NCBI RefSeq assembly: GCF_022788715.1
Contig: NZ_CP085167.1
Coordinates: 3,345,501-3,409,500, forward strand
From: Sulfitobacter sp. DSM 110093
Lineage (GTDB): Bacteria > Pseudomonadota > Alphaproteobacteria > Rhodobacterales > Rhodobacteraceae
Direction of reading: 5' to 3'
DNA: 64,000 nt
A model generated the notes under the pieces. It searched no databases, was not told where the DNA came from, and saw only the letters and a program-made list of their open reading frames with translations. A program made the translations under genes and the position numbers. This document shows, piece after piece, positions 37,015 to 44,348 of the stretch (positions are counted from its first letter, which is position 1; every line of letters starts with the position of its first letter).

Positions 37015-38667
37015 GTGTCGTCGAAGTCATTTAACAAACGTACCGCCGCCACATTTTTTCTGGGCAGCGCCATTTCAGGCAGCTGGTACACAGCAACTTC
37101 TGTACTGTTCGCAGGCCAGATCGGGGAGGTTCTGCCCGTGGTCGGCGCAATCGTTCTGGCGGGGATCACACCCTTTGCGGTGAACGCATTGCGATCAGGC
37201 CGCGATCAACCTCTTGAAAACCATGATATGGCGCAACGGCTTAAAGCGTTTGACAGCCATGCCATCGTGAACATTTTAGATACAGGCGGCATGCTGACAC
37301 AGGTCAATGATCGCTTTATCGAACTGACCGGCTATACCCGCGACCAACTGATAGGTCAGCCAGTTTCGATGCTTTACAACGAACGGTCTCGCGAACTTGC
37401 TGCAGAAATGCGCACCGCTTTGATGCAGGGCAAGACATGGCAGGGCGAAACCCCGCTGTGCTGTGCCGACGGTCGGGTGATCCAGACACAATGCACCGTC
37501 ATGCCGCTTTTTGACCACCAAGGAGCATGGGCCGGGTCAATCTCGGCCCGTACCGATGTGACCCACGCGAATGAGCTTTTGGCCGAGCGTGACACCGCTG
37601 AGACGCTGTATGAGCTGCGCGATGACATCTGGATCGTCGATGCCGAAACGCACCGCTTTAGCTATATGAATCGCGTCGCAATGAGCCGTACCGGTTGGCG
37701 CGACGATTCTTATTCAGAACGCACCCTCCAGGACCTTGCCGAAAAAAGCGGCAACCAAACCGTGCTTGAAGCCTGCCGCAGCCTTTCTGCCTCGGGCAAG
37801 GGAATGACCCAGTTCGACACAGAAATTATGGGCAATCACTTTCAGGTCACGATCAAACTGCTCCCCATCGGCGGCACGGCGGGGCGCTTCTTAATCATGA
37901 TGCACGACATTACGGACATCATCGACGAAGAGCGGATGAAGTCCGAGTTCATCTCGATGGTCAGCCATGAGCTGCGCTCGCCGCTTACCTCGATCAAAGG
38001 GTCGATGGGGCTGCTTTTGTCGCGGGCGGCGGGTGAACTGCCCAGCAAGGCACGGGCCCTGTTGGAGATATCGCACCGCAATGCAGACCGCTTGGTATTG
38101 ATCATCAATGACATTCTTGATCTTGAAAAAATCTCGAATGGGCGGCTGGAATTCAACCTTCAACAGACTGATATGTCTGAGCTTCTTCGGGAAACGAGTG
38201 CCGCCAACGCCTCGCTTGAACAGCGCCACGGCGTACGCATTCAAGTTGAAAACGCCGATAACCTCATGCAGGTCGTCACGGATCCAAACCGGGTCATTCA
38301 GGTGCTGACAAACTTCCTATCCAACGCGGCCAAATTCTCGAAACCCGGTGAGCGGATCGTCATCCGCGCCGAAGAGACGGACGATGAATTGCGCATTTCT
38401 GTGTCGGACCGGGGGCCGGGCATTCCGGCATCTGAAGAGCACAAAGTGTTCCAGCGTTTCGCCGATCTGTCCAACTCAAGCCGCGCTGAAAAGGGCGGTA
38501 CGGGGCTTGGCCTTAGCGTGTGCAAGGCCATCGTCGAAAACCTTGGTGGTAAAATAGGTTTTGACAGCCGCGAGGGATTTGGTACGACATTTTACTTTAC
38601 CCTGCCGAAGAAAAATTTTCAGGTAGCGGCAGAGGAACCGGCTTCGTTGCTGCGCGAAGCCTCCTAG
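37015..38667 (+). CDS. PAS-domain sensor histidine kinase
   Basis: 550 residues from a GTG with GCGAGG upstream. Two hydrophobic segments near 10-55 suggest a membrane hairpin. A PAS domain (about 75-185), a second PAS-like region (about 195-300), HisKA with His318 (MVSHELRSPLTSIKG) and an ATPase with NFLSNAAKFS and GGTGLGLSVCK follow. There is no receiver of its own; the stand-alone receiver encoded 12 bases downstream is the obvious partner. Its HisKA is closely similar to that of the neighbouring hybrid kinase (SHELR.PLTSIKG, NADRL..I.NDILDLEKIS), pointing to a local duplication. Confidence 0.93.
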   Translation: MSSKSFNKRTAATFFLGSAISGSWYTATSVLFAGQIGEVLPVVGAIVLAGITPFAVNALRSGRDQPLENHDMAQRLKAFDSHAIVNILDTGGMLTQVNDRFIELTGYTRDQLIGQPVSMLYNERSRELAAEMRTALMQGKTWQGETPLCCADGRVIQTQCTVMPLFDHQGAWAGSISARTDVTHANELLAERDTAETLYELRDDIWIVDAETHRFSYMNRVAMSRTGWRDDSYSERTLQDLAEKSGNQTVLEACRSLSASGKGMTQFDTEIMGNHFQVTIKLLPIGGTAGRFLIMMHDITDIIDEERMKSEFISMVSHELRSPLTSIKGSMGLLLSRAAGELPSKARALLEISHRNADRLVLIINDILDLEKISNGRLEFNLQQTDMSELLRETSAANASLEQRHGVRIQVENADNLMQVVTDPNRVIQVLTNFLSNAAKFSKPGERIVIRAEETDDELRISVSDRGPGIPASEEHKVFQRFADLSNSSRAEKGGTGLGLSVCKAIVENLGGKIGFDSREGFGTTFYFTLPKKNFQVAAEEPASLLREAS

Positions 38668-38679
38668 AGAGAGTACGGA

Positions 38680-39051
38680 ATGATCAAACTGCTGCACGTC
38701 GAAGATGACGCGGATATTCGGGAAATCGCGCTGATGGCGCTTGAGCTGAGCGGCGATTTCGATGTCGTCCAGTGCGAGACCGGAGAAGTGGCGCTGAAAC
38801 AGGTTCAGTCCTACACCCCCGATGTTATCCTGCTCGACATGATGATGCCCGGCATGACGGGTCGCCAGACCCTTGAAAAAATGCGTGAGATGGACAGCCT
38901 GCGCGATGTGCCGGCAATCTTTATGACCGCTCGTGCCCAGCATAATGAAATTGAAGAACTGCGCGATCTGGGGGCGGCTGATGTCATCAGCAAACCGTTT
39001 GACCCCATCGCCCTGGCCGATCAGGTCAAAGCAGCGATGCAGAGCGCCTAA
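38680..39051 (+). CDS. Stand-alone receiver-domain response regulator
   Basis: 123 residues, CheY-like. The acidic pair is EDD at 8-10, the phospho-acceptor Asp53 (LLDMMMPGMTG), Thr83 (FMTARAQ) and Lys105 (ISKPFD). There is no output domain. It likely carries phosphate from the PAS kinase to the Hpt protein, or acts by protein contact. It follows the kinase gene by 12 bases in one operon. Confidence 0.93.
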   Translation: MIKLLHVEDDADIREIALMALELSGDFDVVQCETGEVALKQVQSYTPDVILLDMMMPGMTGRQTLEKMREMDSLRDVPAIFMTARAQHNEIEELRDLGAADVISKPFDPIALADQVKAAMQSA

Positions 39052-39140
39052 GCCAGGATCCCCTCAGTTTGCCATTCCGGCGATCTGTTGTGAGTTGTAA
39101 TGAATAAGGACGTGCCTCGGCGGGCACGGCCGCCACGTCA

Positions 39141-39500
39141 TTAGGCGTGAGCGTCGATTTCTTTACGACACTGTGCAACGAAACCATCCAGTTCCGAGAT
39201 GATCTCGATAGGGCAATCCGCCCGGTTGGCGCTTGGCCCGGCCAGATGGTCCACGATCTGCGTCTCACATTTACGCGCCATACGGCCCAGATCTTCGAAC
39301 CCCAAGGATCCAGCGCTGCCTGCAATCTGGTGCAGGATGGCCTGCGCGCTTGCCAGATTTCCTTTGATCTCTTCCACAGTCGTCGCGTCCCACGCCGCGA
39401 GCCCATGGCTTGCAATCTGCGTCTGACGCTCGGCCAACATTTCGACAAAGCGCTTGCGGATGCGCTCTATGCCGGGAAGTTCAGCTAACATTTTAGTCAT
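39141..39500 (-). CDS. Histidine phosphotransfer (Hpt) protein
   Basis: 119 residues, an all-helical Hpt domain. The phospho-acceptor motif is LHQIAGSAGSLGF with His57. Such proteins shuttle phosphate between receiver domains. Its start overlaps the stop of the receiver/GGDEF-like gene (ATGA), so the two are made together and probably exchange phosphate. It is convergent with the stand-alone receiver gene 89 bases away; the gap holds a short GC-rich inverted repeat but no clear terminator. Confidence 0.88.
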   Translation of the reverse strand: MTKMLAELPGIERIRKRFVEMLAERQTQIASHGLAAWDATTVEEIKGNLASAQAILHQIAGSAGSLGFEDLGRMARKCETQIVDHLAGPSANRADCPIEIISELDGFVAQCRKEIDAHA

Positions 39501-40468
39501 GCCTGTTGATCATTCTGCCAAAAGTCATTGAGCGATTTCGTATGTGCCACACTGGCGGCTTCTGCACTTGCATGGGCCTGCGCCAGCGCGTCCATGACGG
39601 AATTGCCGCTCTTCCAAATCAGCCGCACGGCCTCGCCCGAACTGACACGCGGGTGAACGCGCTCGCCATTATTGTCGAATAATTCAGTTTGAGACAACTC
39701 AAAGTTAACCGCATCCATCAACCCGCCCATATTCGGGCGCCAGCCGCTTTCCGTGATGCACACAAATGTGCCGTTACCCGCGTAGGACATGAGCACCTGA
39801 TGATCGACAAGCGTGTCGGACAGGATCTCGGCCACATCGGACACAAGGCTGTAGAACTCAAACGAGGTCATCGTCGCGTGGAAAGCGTCCACCTCGCGGA
39901 TGGTGAATGCAAAGGCGGTAGAGCCGAACAGAGCGCTGCGCGAAAGCTGTGCGACGTAGTTCTCCATCGCGGTGTAATCGATCACATTGTCCACGTCATA
40001 GATCGGGATTGGCTCAAACAGCTCCATATGGGTGGCTTGGTCCGCGATCGTTTTGGCGGCAAAGATTTTCTTGGTTCGCTGCTGGCGCTCTTTCACCATG
40101 CCTTCGACCAGTCCGATGCGTGCTTTCAGTTCGGCAATCTCGAACGGTTTGGTCACATAGTCGGTGGCCCCGGCAGCAAAAGCCGCATCGATATAGCGTT
40201 TGTCGGACATCGCGGTCAGCATCAGGATCGGCGTATCGGCATGGCGCGAGGAATTGCGAATGTGCTGCGCCAGTTCGATCCCATCCATCCCCGGCATCTG
40301 AATATCAAGCATGAAGCAATCAATCGGCCCAAGGTTCGGATCGCCCAACATATCAACCGCGTGCAGAGCCGATGGGGCGGTCGTCAGTTCATGCGCGCCG
40401 ATGATCTCTACAAATTGCCCAAGCAATTCGAGGATAATCGGATCGTCATCCACCGCCAGAATTCTCAT
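39497..40468 (-). CDS. Response regulator with receiver and degenerate GGDEF-like domain
   Basis: 323 residues. A receiver at 1-120 has Asp55 (MLDIQMPGMDG), Thr85 and Lys107 (VTKPFE). After a short coiled linker (about 120-150), residues 155-315 have the length and pattern of a GGDEF fold, but where the GG(D/E)EF loop should be the sequence is YAGNGTF (about 229-235). Diguanylate cyclase activity is therefore unlikely; it may bind a nucleotide or serve as a docking platform. The domain assignment is inference. The start follows GGAGAG; a longer reading adds 12 residues. The 286 bases upstream hold its promoter region and the terminator of the doeD gene. Confidence 0.8.
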   Translation of the reverse strand: MRILAVDDDPIILELLGQFVEIIGAHELTTAPSALHAVDMLGDPNLGPIDCFMLDIQMPGMDGIELAQHIRNSSRHADTPILMLTAMSDKRYIDAAFAAGATDYVTKPFEIAELKARIGLVEGMVKERQQRTKKIFAAKTIADQATHMELFEPIPIYDVDNVIDYTAMENYVAQLSRSALFGSTAFAFTIREVDAFHATMTSFEFYSLVSDVAEILSDTLVDHQVLMSYAGNGTFVCITESGWRPNMGGLMDAVNFELSQTELFDNNGERVHPRVSSGEAVRLIWKSGNSVMDALAQAHASAEAASVAHTKSLNDFWQNDQQA

Positions 40469-40704
40469 TACATCTCTCCACAGATAAAAAACTTTGGGCC
40501 CCAAACTGGACGGGCCGCTGCTTCCTCCTAATTTCCCTGTGAAGTGTGGCCTAATTTGGGCGATTCCTTAGTAAATAGACGACAAACCGAGGTACTGTTT
40601 CCATTCCGATGCATTTTTTCCAAAACTAATCTGCAAATTTTACCGGATCTCCTTTTTGCGGAACTTCCGGTCAAGTCTCACTCAATTGTGATTCTTCAAA
40701 CGAA

Positions 40705-40732
40705 AATGGCCCGACGTTTCCGCCGGGCCATT
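40705..40732 (-). terminator. Rho-independent terminator behind the doeD transaminase gene
   Basis: A perfect 9-base stem AATGGCCCG/CGGGCCATT with a 10-base loop lies 22 bases after the stop and is followed on the minus strand by TTTTCG. It separates the ectoine genes from the signalling operon. Confidence 0.75.
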
Positions 40733-40754
40733 CGATCTTTGATGTTTTCAAGTC

Positions 40755-42125
40755 TTAGCCCAAGGTCGCCTTGATCGCATCAGCGGTGGCACCCACAACC
40801 TTATCCGCTTCTTCGCGGGTCAGGCAGAAGGGCGGCGCAAAGCCGATGATGTCACCTTGGGGCATGGCGCGGGCGATCACACCTGCTTTGACCATATCGC
40901 CAACGATGGTCGGCACCACTTTGCGCGCCGGATCAAACTGCGTGCGGCCATCGCGATCTTCGACCAACTCCACGGCACAGAGCATACCTTCGCCGCGAAT
41001 GTCGCCCACCTTGGGGTGGTCGCCCAATGCGGCCTTCATCTGAGCATTCAGATAGCCGCCCACGTCCGAGGCATTCTCGATCAGCTTCAGATCATCGATC
41101 AGCTTGAGGTTCGCGATCCCGGCAGCGGCCCCGATGGGGTGCGCCGAATAGGTCCAGCCGTGGCCGATGGGGCCGTTTTCATCGGTGCCCTGCTCCAGCA
41201 CTTTCCACATCTTGTCACCAACGATCGAACCCGACAGCGGCGCATAGGCCGAGGTCAAACCCTTGGCGATGGTGATCAGGTCCGGCTTCATCCCGTAGTG
41301 GTCCGAGCCGAACATGCTGCCCAGACGGCCAAAGCCGGTGACAACCTCATCCGCGACCAGCAGGATGTCGTGTTTGTTCAGCACCTCCTGCACGGCAGCC
41401 CAATAGCCTTCGGGCGGCGGCACGATGCCCCCGGTCCCCAGAACCGGCTCCCCGATGAAGGCGGCGATGGTGTCGGCACCTTCGCGTTCGATCAGCGCTT
41501 CCAATTCGCCCACCAGATGCGCGGTGAACTCTGCTTCGCTCATGTTGGCGTCGGGGCGGCGGTAGTAATAGGGCGCGTCGGTGTGGACCACCTGCGCCAG
41601 CGGCAGGTCGAATTTCTTGTGGAACAGCTCCAGTCCAGTCAGCGAGCCGGTGACAAGGCCCGACCCGTGATACCCCCGCCAGCGCGAGATGATCTTTTTC
41701 TTCTCAGGACGGCCAAGGATGTTGTTGTAGTACCAGATCAGCTTGACGTTGGTCTCATTTGCGTCCGATCCACCAAGGCCGAAATAGACCTTGCTCATGC
41801 CTTCAGGCGCGCGGTCGAGGATCATTTTCGACAGGGTGATGCTCGCCTCGGTGCCGTGGCCGACGTAAGAATGGTAATAGGCCAATTCATGCGCCTGCTC
41901 GGCAATCGCCTCGGCAATCTCGGTCCGGCCATAGCCCACGTTCACGCAGTAGAGGCCGGCAAAAGCGTCGAGCATCTGGTTGCCGTCGCGGTCGGTGATA
42001 TGGCTGCCTTTGGCGGTCTTAATCACACGGGTCGGGCTTTCGCCGCGCGCGTGCTGCGCCAGATGGGTGGAGGGGTGAAAGAAATTTTCACGGTCCCATT
42101 GTTCAAGCATATCGTTCTTCAGCAT
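40755..42125 (-). CDS. doeD: Class III aminotransferase, predicted L-2,4-diaminobutyrate transaminase of ectoine degradation
   Basis: 456 residues, PLP-dependent class III. GLGGSDANETNVKL near residue 120, ADEVVTGFGRLG near 262 and IAKGLTSAYAPLSGS near 288 with the Schiff-base lysine are present. In known ectoine clusters the transaminase beside ssd and asnC (also called atf) converts L-2,4-diaminobutyrate to aspartate semialdehyde. Assignment rests on this neighbourhood, since sequence alone would allow other omega-amino acids. It follows the dehydrogenase gene by 47 bases on the minus strand and ends at a good terminator. Confidence 0.85.
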   Translation of the reverse strand: MLKNDMLEQWDRENFFHPSTHLAQHARGESPTRVIKTAKGSHITDRDGNQMLDAFAGLYCVNVGYGRTEIAEAIAEQAHELAYYHSYVGHGTEASITLSKMILDRAPEGMSKVYFGLGGSDANETNVKLIWYYNNILGRPEKKKIISRWRGYHGSGLVTGSLTGLELFHKKFDLPLAQVVHTDAPYYYRRPDANMSEAEFTAHLVGELEALIEREGADTIAAFIGEPVLGTGGIVPPPEGYWAAVQEVLNKHDILLVADEVVTGFGRLGSMFGSDHYGMKPDLITIAKGLTSAYAPLSGSIVGDKMWKVLEQGTDENGPIGHGWTYSAHPIGAAAGIANLKLIDDLKLIENASDVGGYLNAQMKAALGDHPKVGDIRGEGMLCAVELVEDRDGRTQFDPARKVVPTIVGDMVKAGVIARAMPQGDIIGFAPPFCLTREEADKVVGATADAIKATLG

Positions 42126-42172
42126 TGGTCTTTCCTTTCTTCCGACGCGCCTTTGCGCCGTATCTTCAAATC

Positions 42173-43657
42173 TCAGGCCCAGTCACGGCAGACGTATTTG
42201 ACTTCCGTAAAGGCTTCGAGCCCCAGCCGCGAGCCTTCGCGTCCGATGCCCGATTGTTTCGTCCCGCCAAAGGGGATCGGCGCGCCGGTCACCTTGGTGC
42301 GGTTCACCGCCACCATGCCGAAACACAGCGCCCGGCTGGCGCGGTAGATGCGGCGTGGGTCTTGGCTGTGGACATAGGCCACCAACCCGTATTCCGTGTC
42401 ATTGGCCCGTGTGATAGCCTCATCCTCACTGTCGAAGGCCGCGATGGCGGCCACGGGGCCAAAGGTCTCTTCACGCATGATCAGCGCGTCCGCAGGCACA
42501 TCCGCCAGCACCGTCGGCTCAAAGAACAGCGGCCCCGCTGCGTGACGTTTGCCACCACAAAGCAGCCGCGCCCCACGGTCAAGCGCATCTTTGACGTGTT
42601 CCTCTTGTTTGGCGACTGCTTTCTCGTTCATCAGGGGGCCGATGTCGGGATCGTCCGCGCCGATGCCCACGGTCAGCGCCTGCGTCGCTGCGGTGAACCG
42701 CGCGCAGAAGGTCGCGTAGCTGTCGCGGGCAATGAAGAAGCGGTTGGCACCGAGGCAGTCCTGACCGGAGGTGGCGAACTTGGCCTTGATCGCCTCTTCG
42801 ACCGCGCGGTCCATATCGGCATCATCGAACATGATGAAAGGCGCATGGCCGCCGAGTTCCAGCACCAAGCGTTTCACACTGTCGGATGCCTGACGGTACA
42901 GCAGCTTGCCAATCTCGGTAGACCCGGTGAAGGAGATCGCCCGCACGCGGTTGTCCTCCATCCACGGCTTCACGATCTCCGGCGCTTCGCCAGTGACGAC
43001 GTTGAACACGCCCTTGGGCAGCCCGGCCTGCTCGCCCAACTCGGCCAAGGCAAGCGCCGAGAATGGCGTCTCTGCCGAAGGATGTGCCACCACGGTGCAG
43101 CCCGCCGCCAGCGCGGCACCTGCCTTGCGGGTCAGCATGGCCGAAGGGAAGTTCCACGGGGTGATGAGCGCGGCCACGCCCACCGGCTCGCGCCAGATTT
43201 CCACCTCGGCATCCGGAAGATGCGAGGTGACGCCTTCGATGTTTGGGCGGCGCGCCTCTTCGGAATAGAACTCAAAGAAAGACGCGGCATAGTCGATCTC
43301 TCCGCGCGATTCCGAGATCGGCTTGCCCTGTTCGGCGGTCATGATCCGCGCCAGATCCTCGCGATTTTCTAGCATCAGATCGCGCCAGCGGCGCAGGATG
43401 GCACCACGCTCTTGCGGCAACAGCCCGGCCCAATGGGGAAAGGCGGCATGGGCGGCATCCACAGCGGCGCGGCTGTCATCGGCGTTAAGCTTAGCCACCG
43501 ACCCCAAGACCGCACCGCTTGCCGGGTCAGTCACCTTGAAGTCATCGCTCTGCGCGCCAGCGACCCATGCGCCGCCGACATAAGCGAAATGGCGGGCCAG
43601 CTCGCCCCGCGTCAGCGCGGGCAGACCATCGGCGGGGGTTGGGATCATCTTGGTCAT
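42173..43657 (-). CDS. doeC: Aldehyde dehydrogenase, predicted aspartate-semialdehyde dehydrogenase of ectoine degradation
   Basis: 494 residues, ALDH superfamily close to GabD. It has the PWNFPSAM loop near 165, catalytic Glu in LELGGHAP near 265, and catalytic Cys in SGQDCLGANRFF near 298. It should oxidise aspartate semialdehyde to aspartate, the last step of ectoine breakdown (named ssd or doeC in characterised clusters). An unusual feature is VAHPSAETP near 185, where most relatives have a lysine (VKPA.xTP) that contacts the cofactor ribose. Plain succinate-semialdehyde dehydrogenase is the alternative. Confidence 0.85.
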   Translation of the reverse strand: MTKMIPTPADGLPALTRGELARHFAYVGGAWVAGAQSDDFKVTDPASGAVLGSVAKLNADDSRAAVDAAHAAFPHWAGLLPQERGAILRRWRDLMLENREDLARIMTAEQGKPISESRGEIDYAASFFEFYSEEARRPNIEGVTSHLPDAEVEIWREPVGVAALITPWNFPSAMLTRKAGAALAAGCTVVAHPSAETPFSALALAELGEQAGLPKGVFNVVTGEAPEIVKPWMEDNRVRAISFTGSTEIGKLLYRQASDSVKRLVLELGGHAPFIMFDDADMDRAVEEAIKAKFATSGQDCLGANRFFIARDSYATFCARFTAATQALTVGIGADDPDIGPLMNEKAVAKQEEHVKDALDRGARLLCGGKRHAAGPLFFEPTVLADVPADALIMREETFGPVAAIAAFDSEDEAITRANDTEYGLVAYVHSQDPRRIYRASRALCFGMVAVNRTKVTGAPIPFGGTKQSGIGREGSRLGLEAFTEVKYVCRDWA

Positions 43658-43742
43658 CGGGCACCTCCTTGGGATGAATTGCCCCGAAGGTAAGACAGGA
43701 TGCGGCGCGGGTTTGACCGAATATCAGCCGATCCGCAGGAGG

Positions 43743-43774
43743 TTTTGCGGCGCGGCCCCCTGCCCGCCGCAAAA
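43743..43774. other. Strong hairpin between doeX (asnC) and doeC
   Basis: A perfect 10-base inverted repeat TTTTGCGGCG/CGCCGCAAAA with a 12-base loop sits in the 128-base gap. The T run is on the 5' arm and the A run on the 3' arm, so it is not a classical terminator in either direction. It could stabilise an mRNA end or uncouple the regulator from the enzyme genes. Confidence 0.5.
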
Positions 43775-43785
43775 ACTACGGCGGC

Positions 43786-44277
43786 TCAGCTTTTGTCTTC
43801 GGGCAAGAGCAGCGACAGCGGCAGCGGTGCCGATTTGACCGATTTGGTGACCACATAGGTGAAATAGCGCGTCAGCCCGGCCTGCTGATCCAAAAGCGCA
43901 TCCATCAGACGTTGGTAGCTGTCGATGTCGCGGGTGACGACCTGTAGCAGATAGTCAAAACCGCCGCCCAAGGCCCAGCACTGGACGATCTCATCATGCT
44001 GCGCGATCACGGCCTCGAAGCGTTGAAACGCCTCGGCCCGGTGGTTGCCCAGTTCAGCCTGCACAAAGACAGTGACATGCGGGGCGATGCGGCGCAGGGC
44101 GACATGGGCTTGATAGCCGGTGATGATGCCCGCAGACTCCAACCGCGCCAGCCGTTCACCGCAGGCGGTGGGGCTAAGATTAACCTTATCGGCAAGCGCA
44201 GATTTGGCGATGCGCCCCTCGCGAGAGAGGATCGAAAGCACCGCGATATCGCGTTTATCCAGTTTGACAAAGCTCAT
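43786..44277 (-). CDS. doeX: Lrp/AsnC-family regulator of the ectoine locus
   Basis: 163 residues. An N-terminal helix-turn-helix (LDKRDIAVLSILSREGRIAKS..., recognition region SPTACGERLARLE) is followed by an AsnC ligand-binding RAM domain with ALGGGFDYLLQVV near 108. In ectoine degraders the AsnC-type protein (asnC/DoeX) binds promoters of the locus and acts as an activator or feast/famine sensor beside EnuR. It diverges from enuR; only 64 bases separate the starts. A longer reading is possible, but the conserved part begins at MSFVKLDKRD. Confidence 0.88.
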   Translation of the reverse strand: MSFVKLDKRDIAVLSILSREGRIAKSALADKVNLSPTACGERLARLESAGIITGYQAHVALRRIAPHVTVFVQAELGNHRAEAFQRFEAVIAQHDEIVQCWALGGGFDYLLQVVTRDIDSYQRLMDALLDQQAGLTRYFTYVVTKSVKSAPLPLSLLLPEDKS

Positions 44278-44312
44278 GGCAGTTTCATGCGAGCGCAGGT
44301 CAGACTTGTCAA

Positions 44313-44348
44313 TTGTCATGATTGTGGTGATCATCCAGATCATGACAA
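44313..44348. promoter_or_regulatory. Candidate EnuR operator in the asnC-enuR divergent region
   Basis: A perfect inverted repeat TTGTCATGAT (44313-44322) and ATCATGACAA (44339-44348), with a 16-base spacer, covers the gap, and its second arm includes the enuR start codon. The TTGTCATG half-site recurs behind enuR before uehA. A weak promoter (TTGTCA at 44306, GATCAT at 44329) overlaps. Autorepression of enuR is the likely meaning. Confidence 0.6.

Noticed and set aside
40488..40512. TTTGGG-C-CCCAAA palindrome upstream of the receiver/GGDEF-like gene
   Set aside because: Arms are only 6 bases with a 1-base centre and no second copy was noticed, so it is not listed as a site.
40857..42347. 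Open reading frame of 496 codons on plus opposite the doeD transaminase
   Set aside because: It is a shadow of a clear class III aminotransferase on the other strand; the product has no domain pattern.
44120..44341. Extension of enuR by 74 codons
   Set aside because: It lies opposite asnC and adds no homologous sequence; the winged helix begins right after the later ATG.
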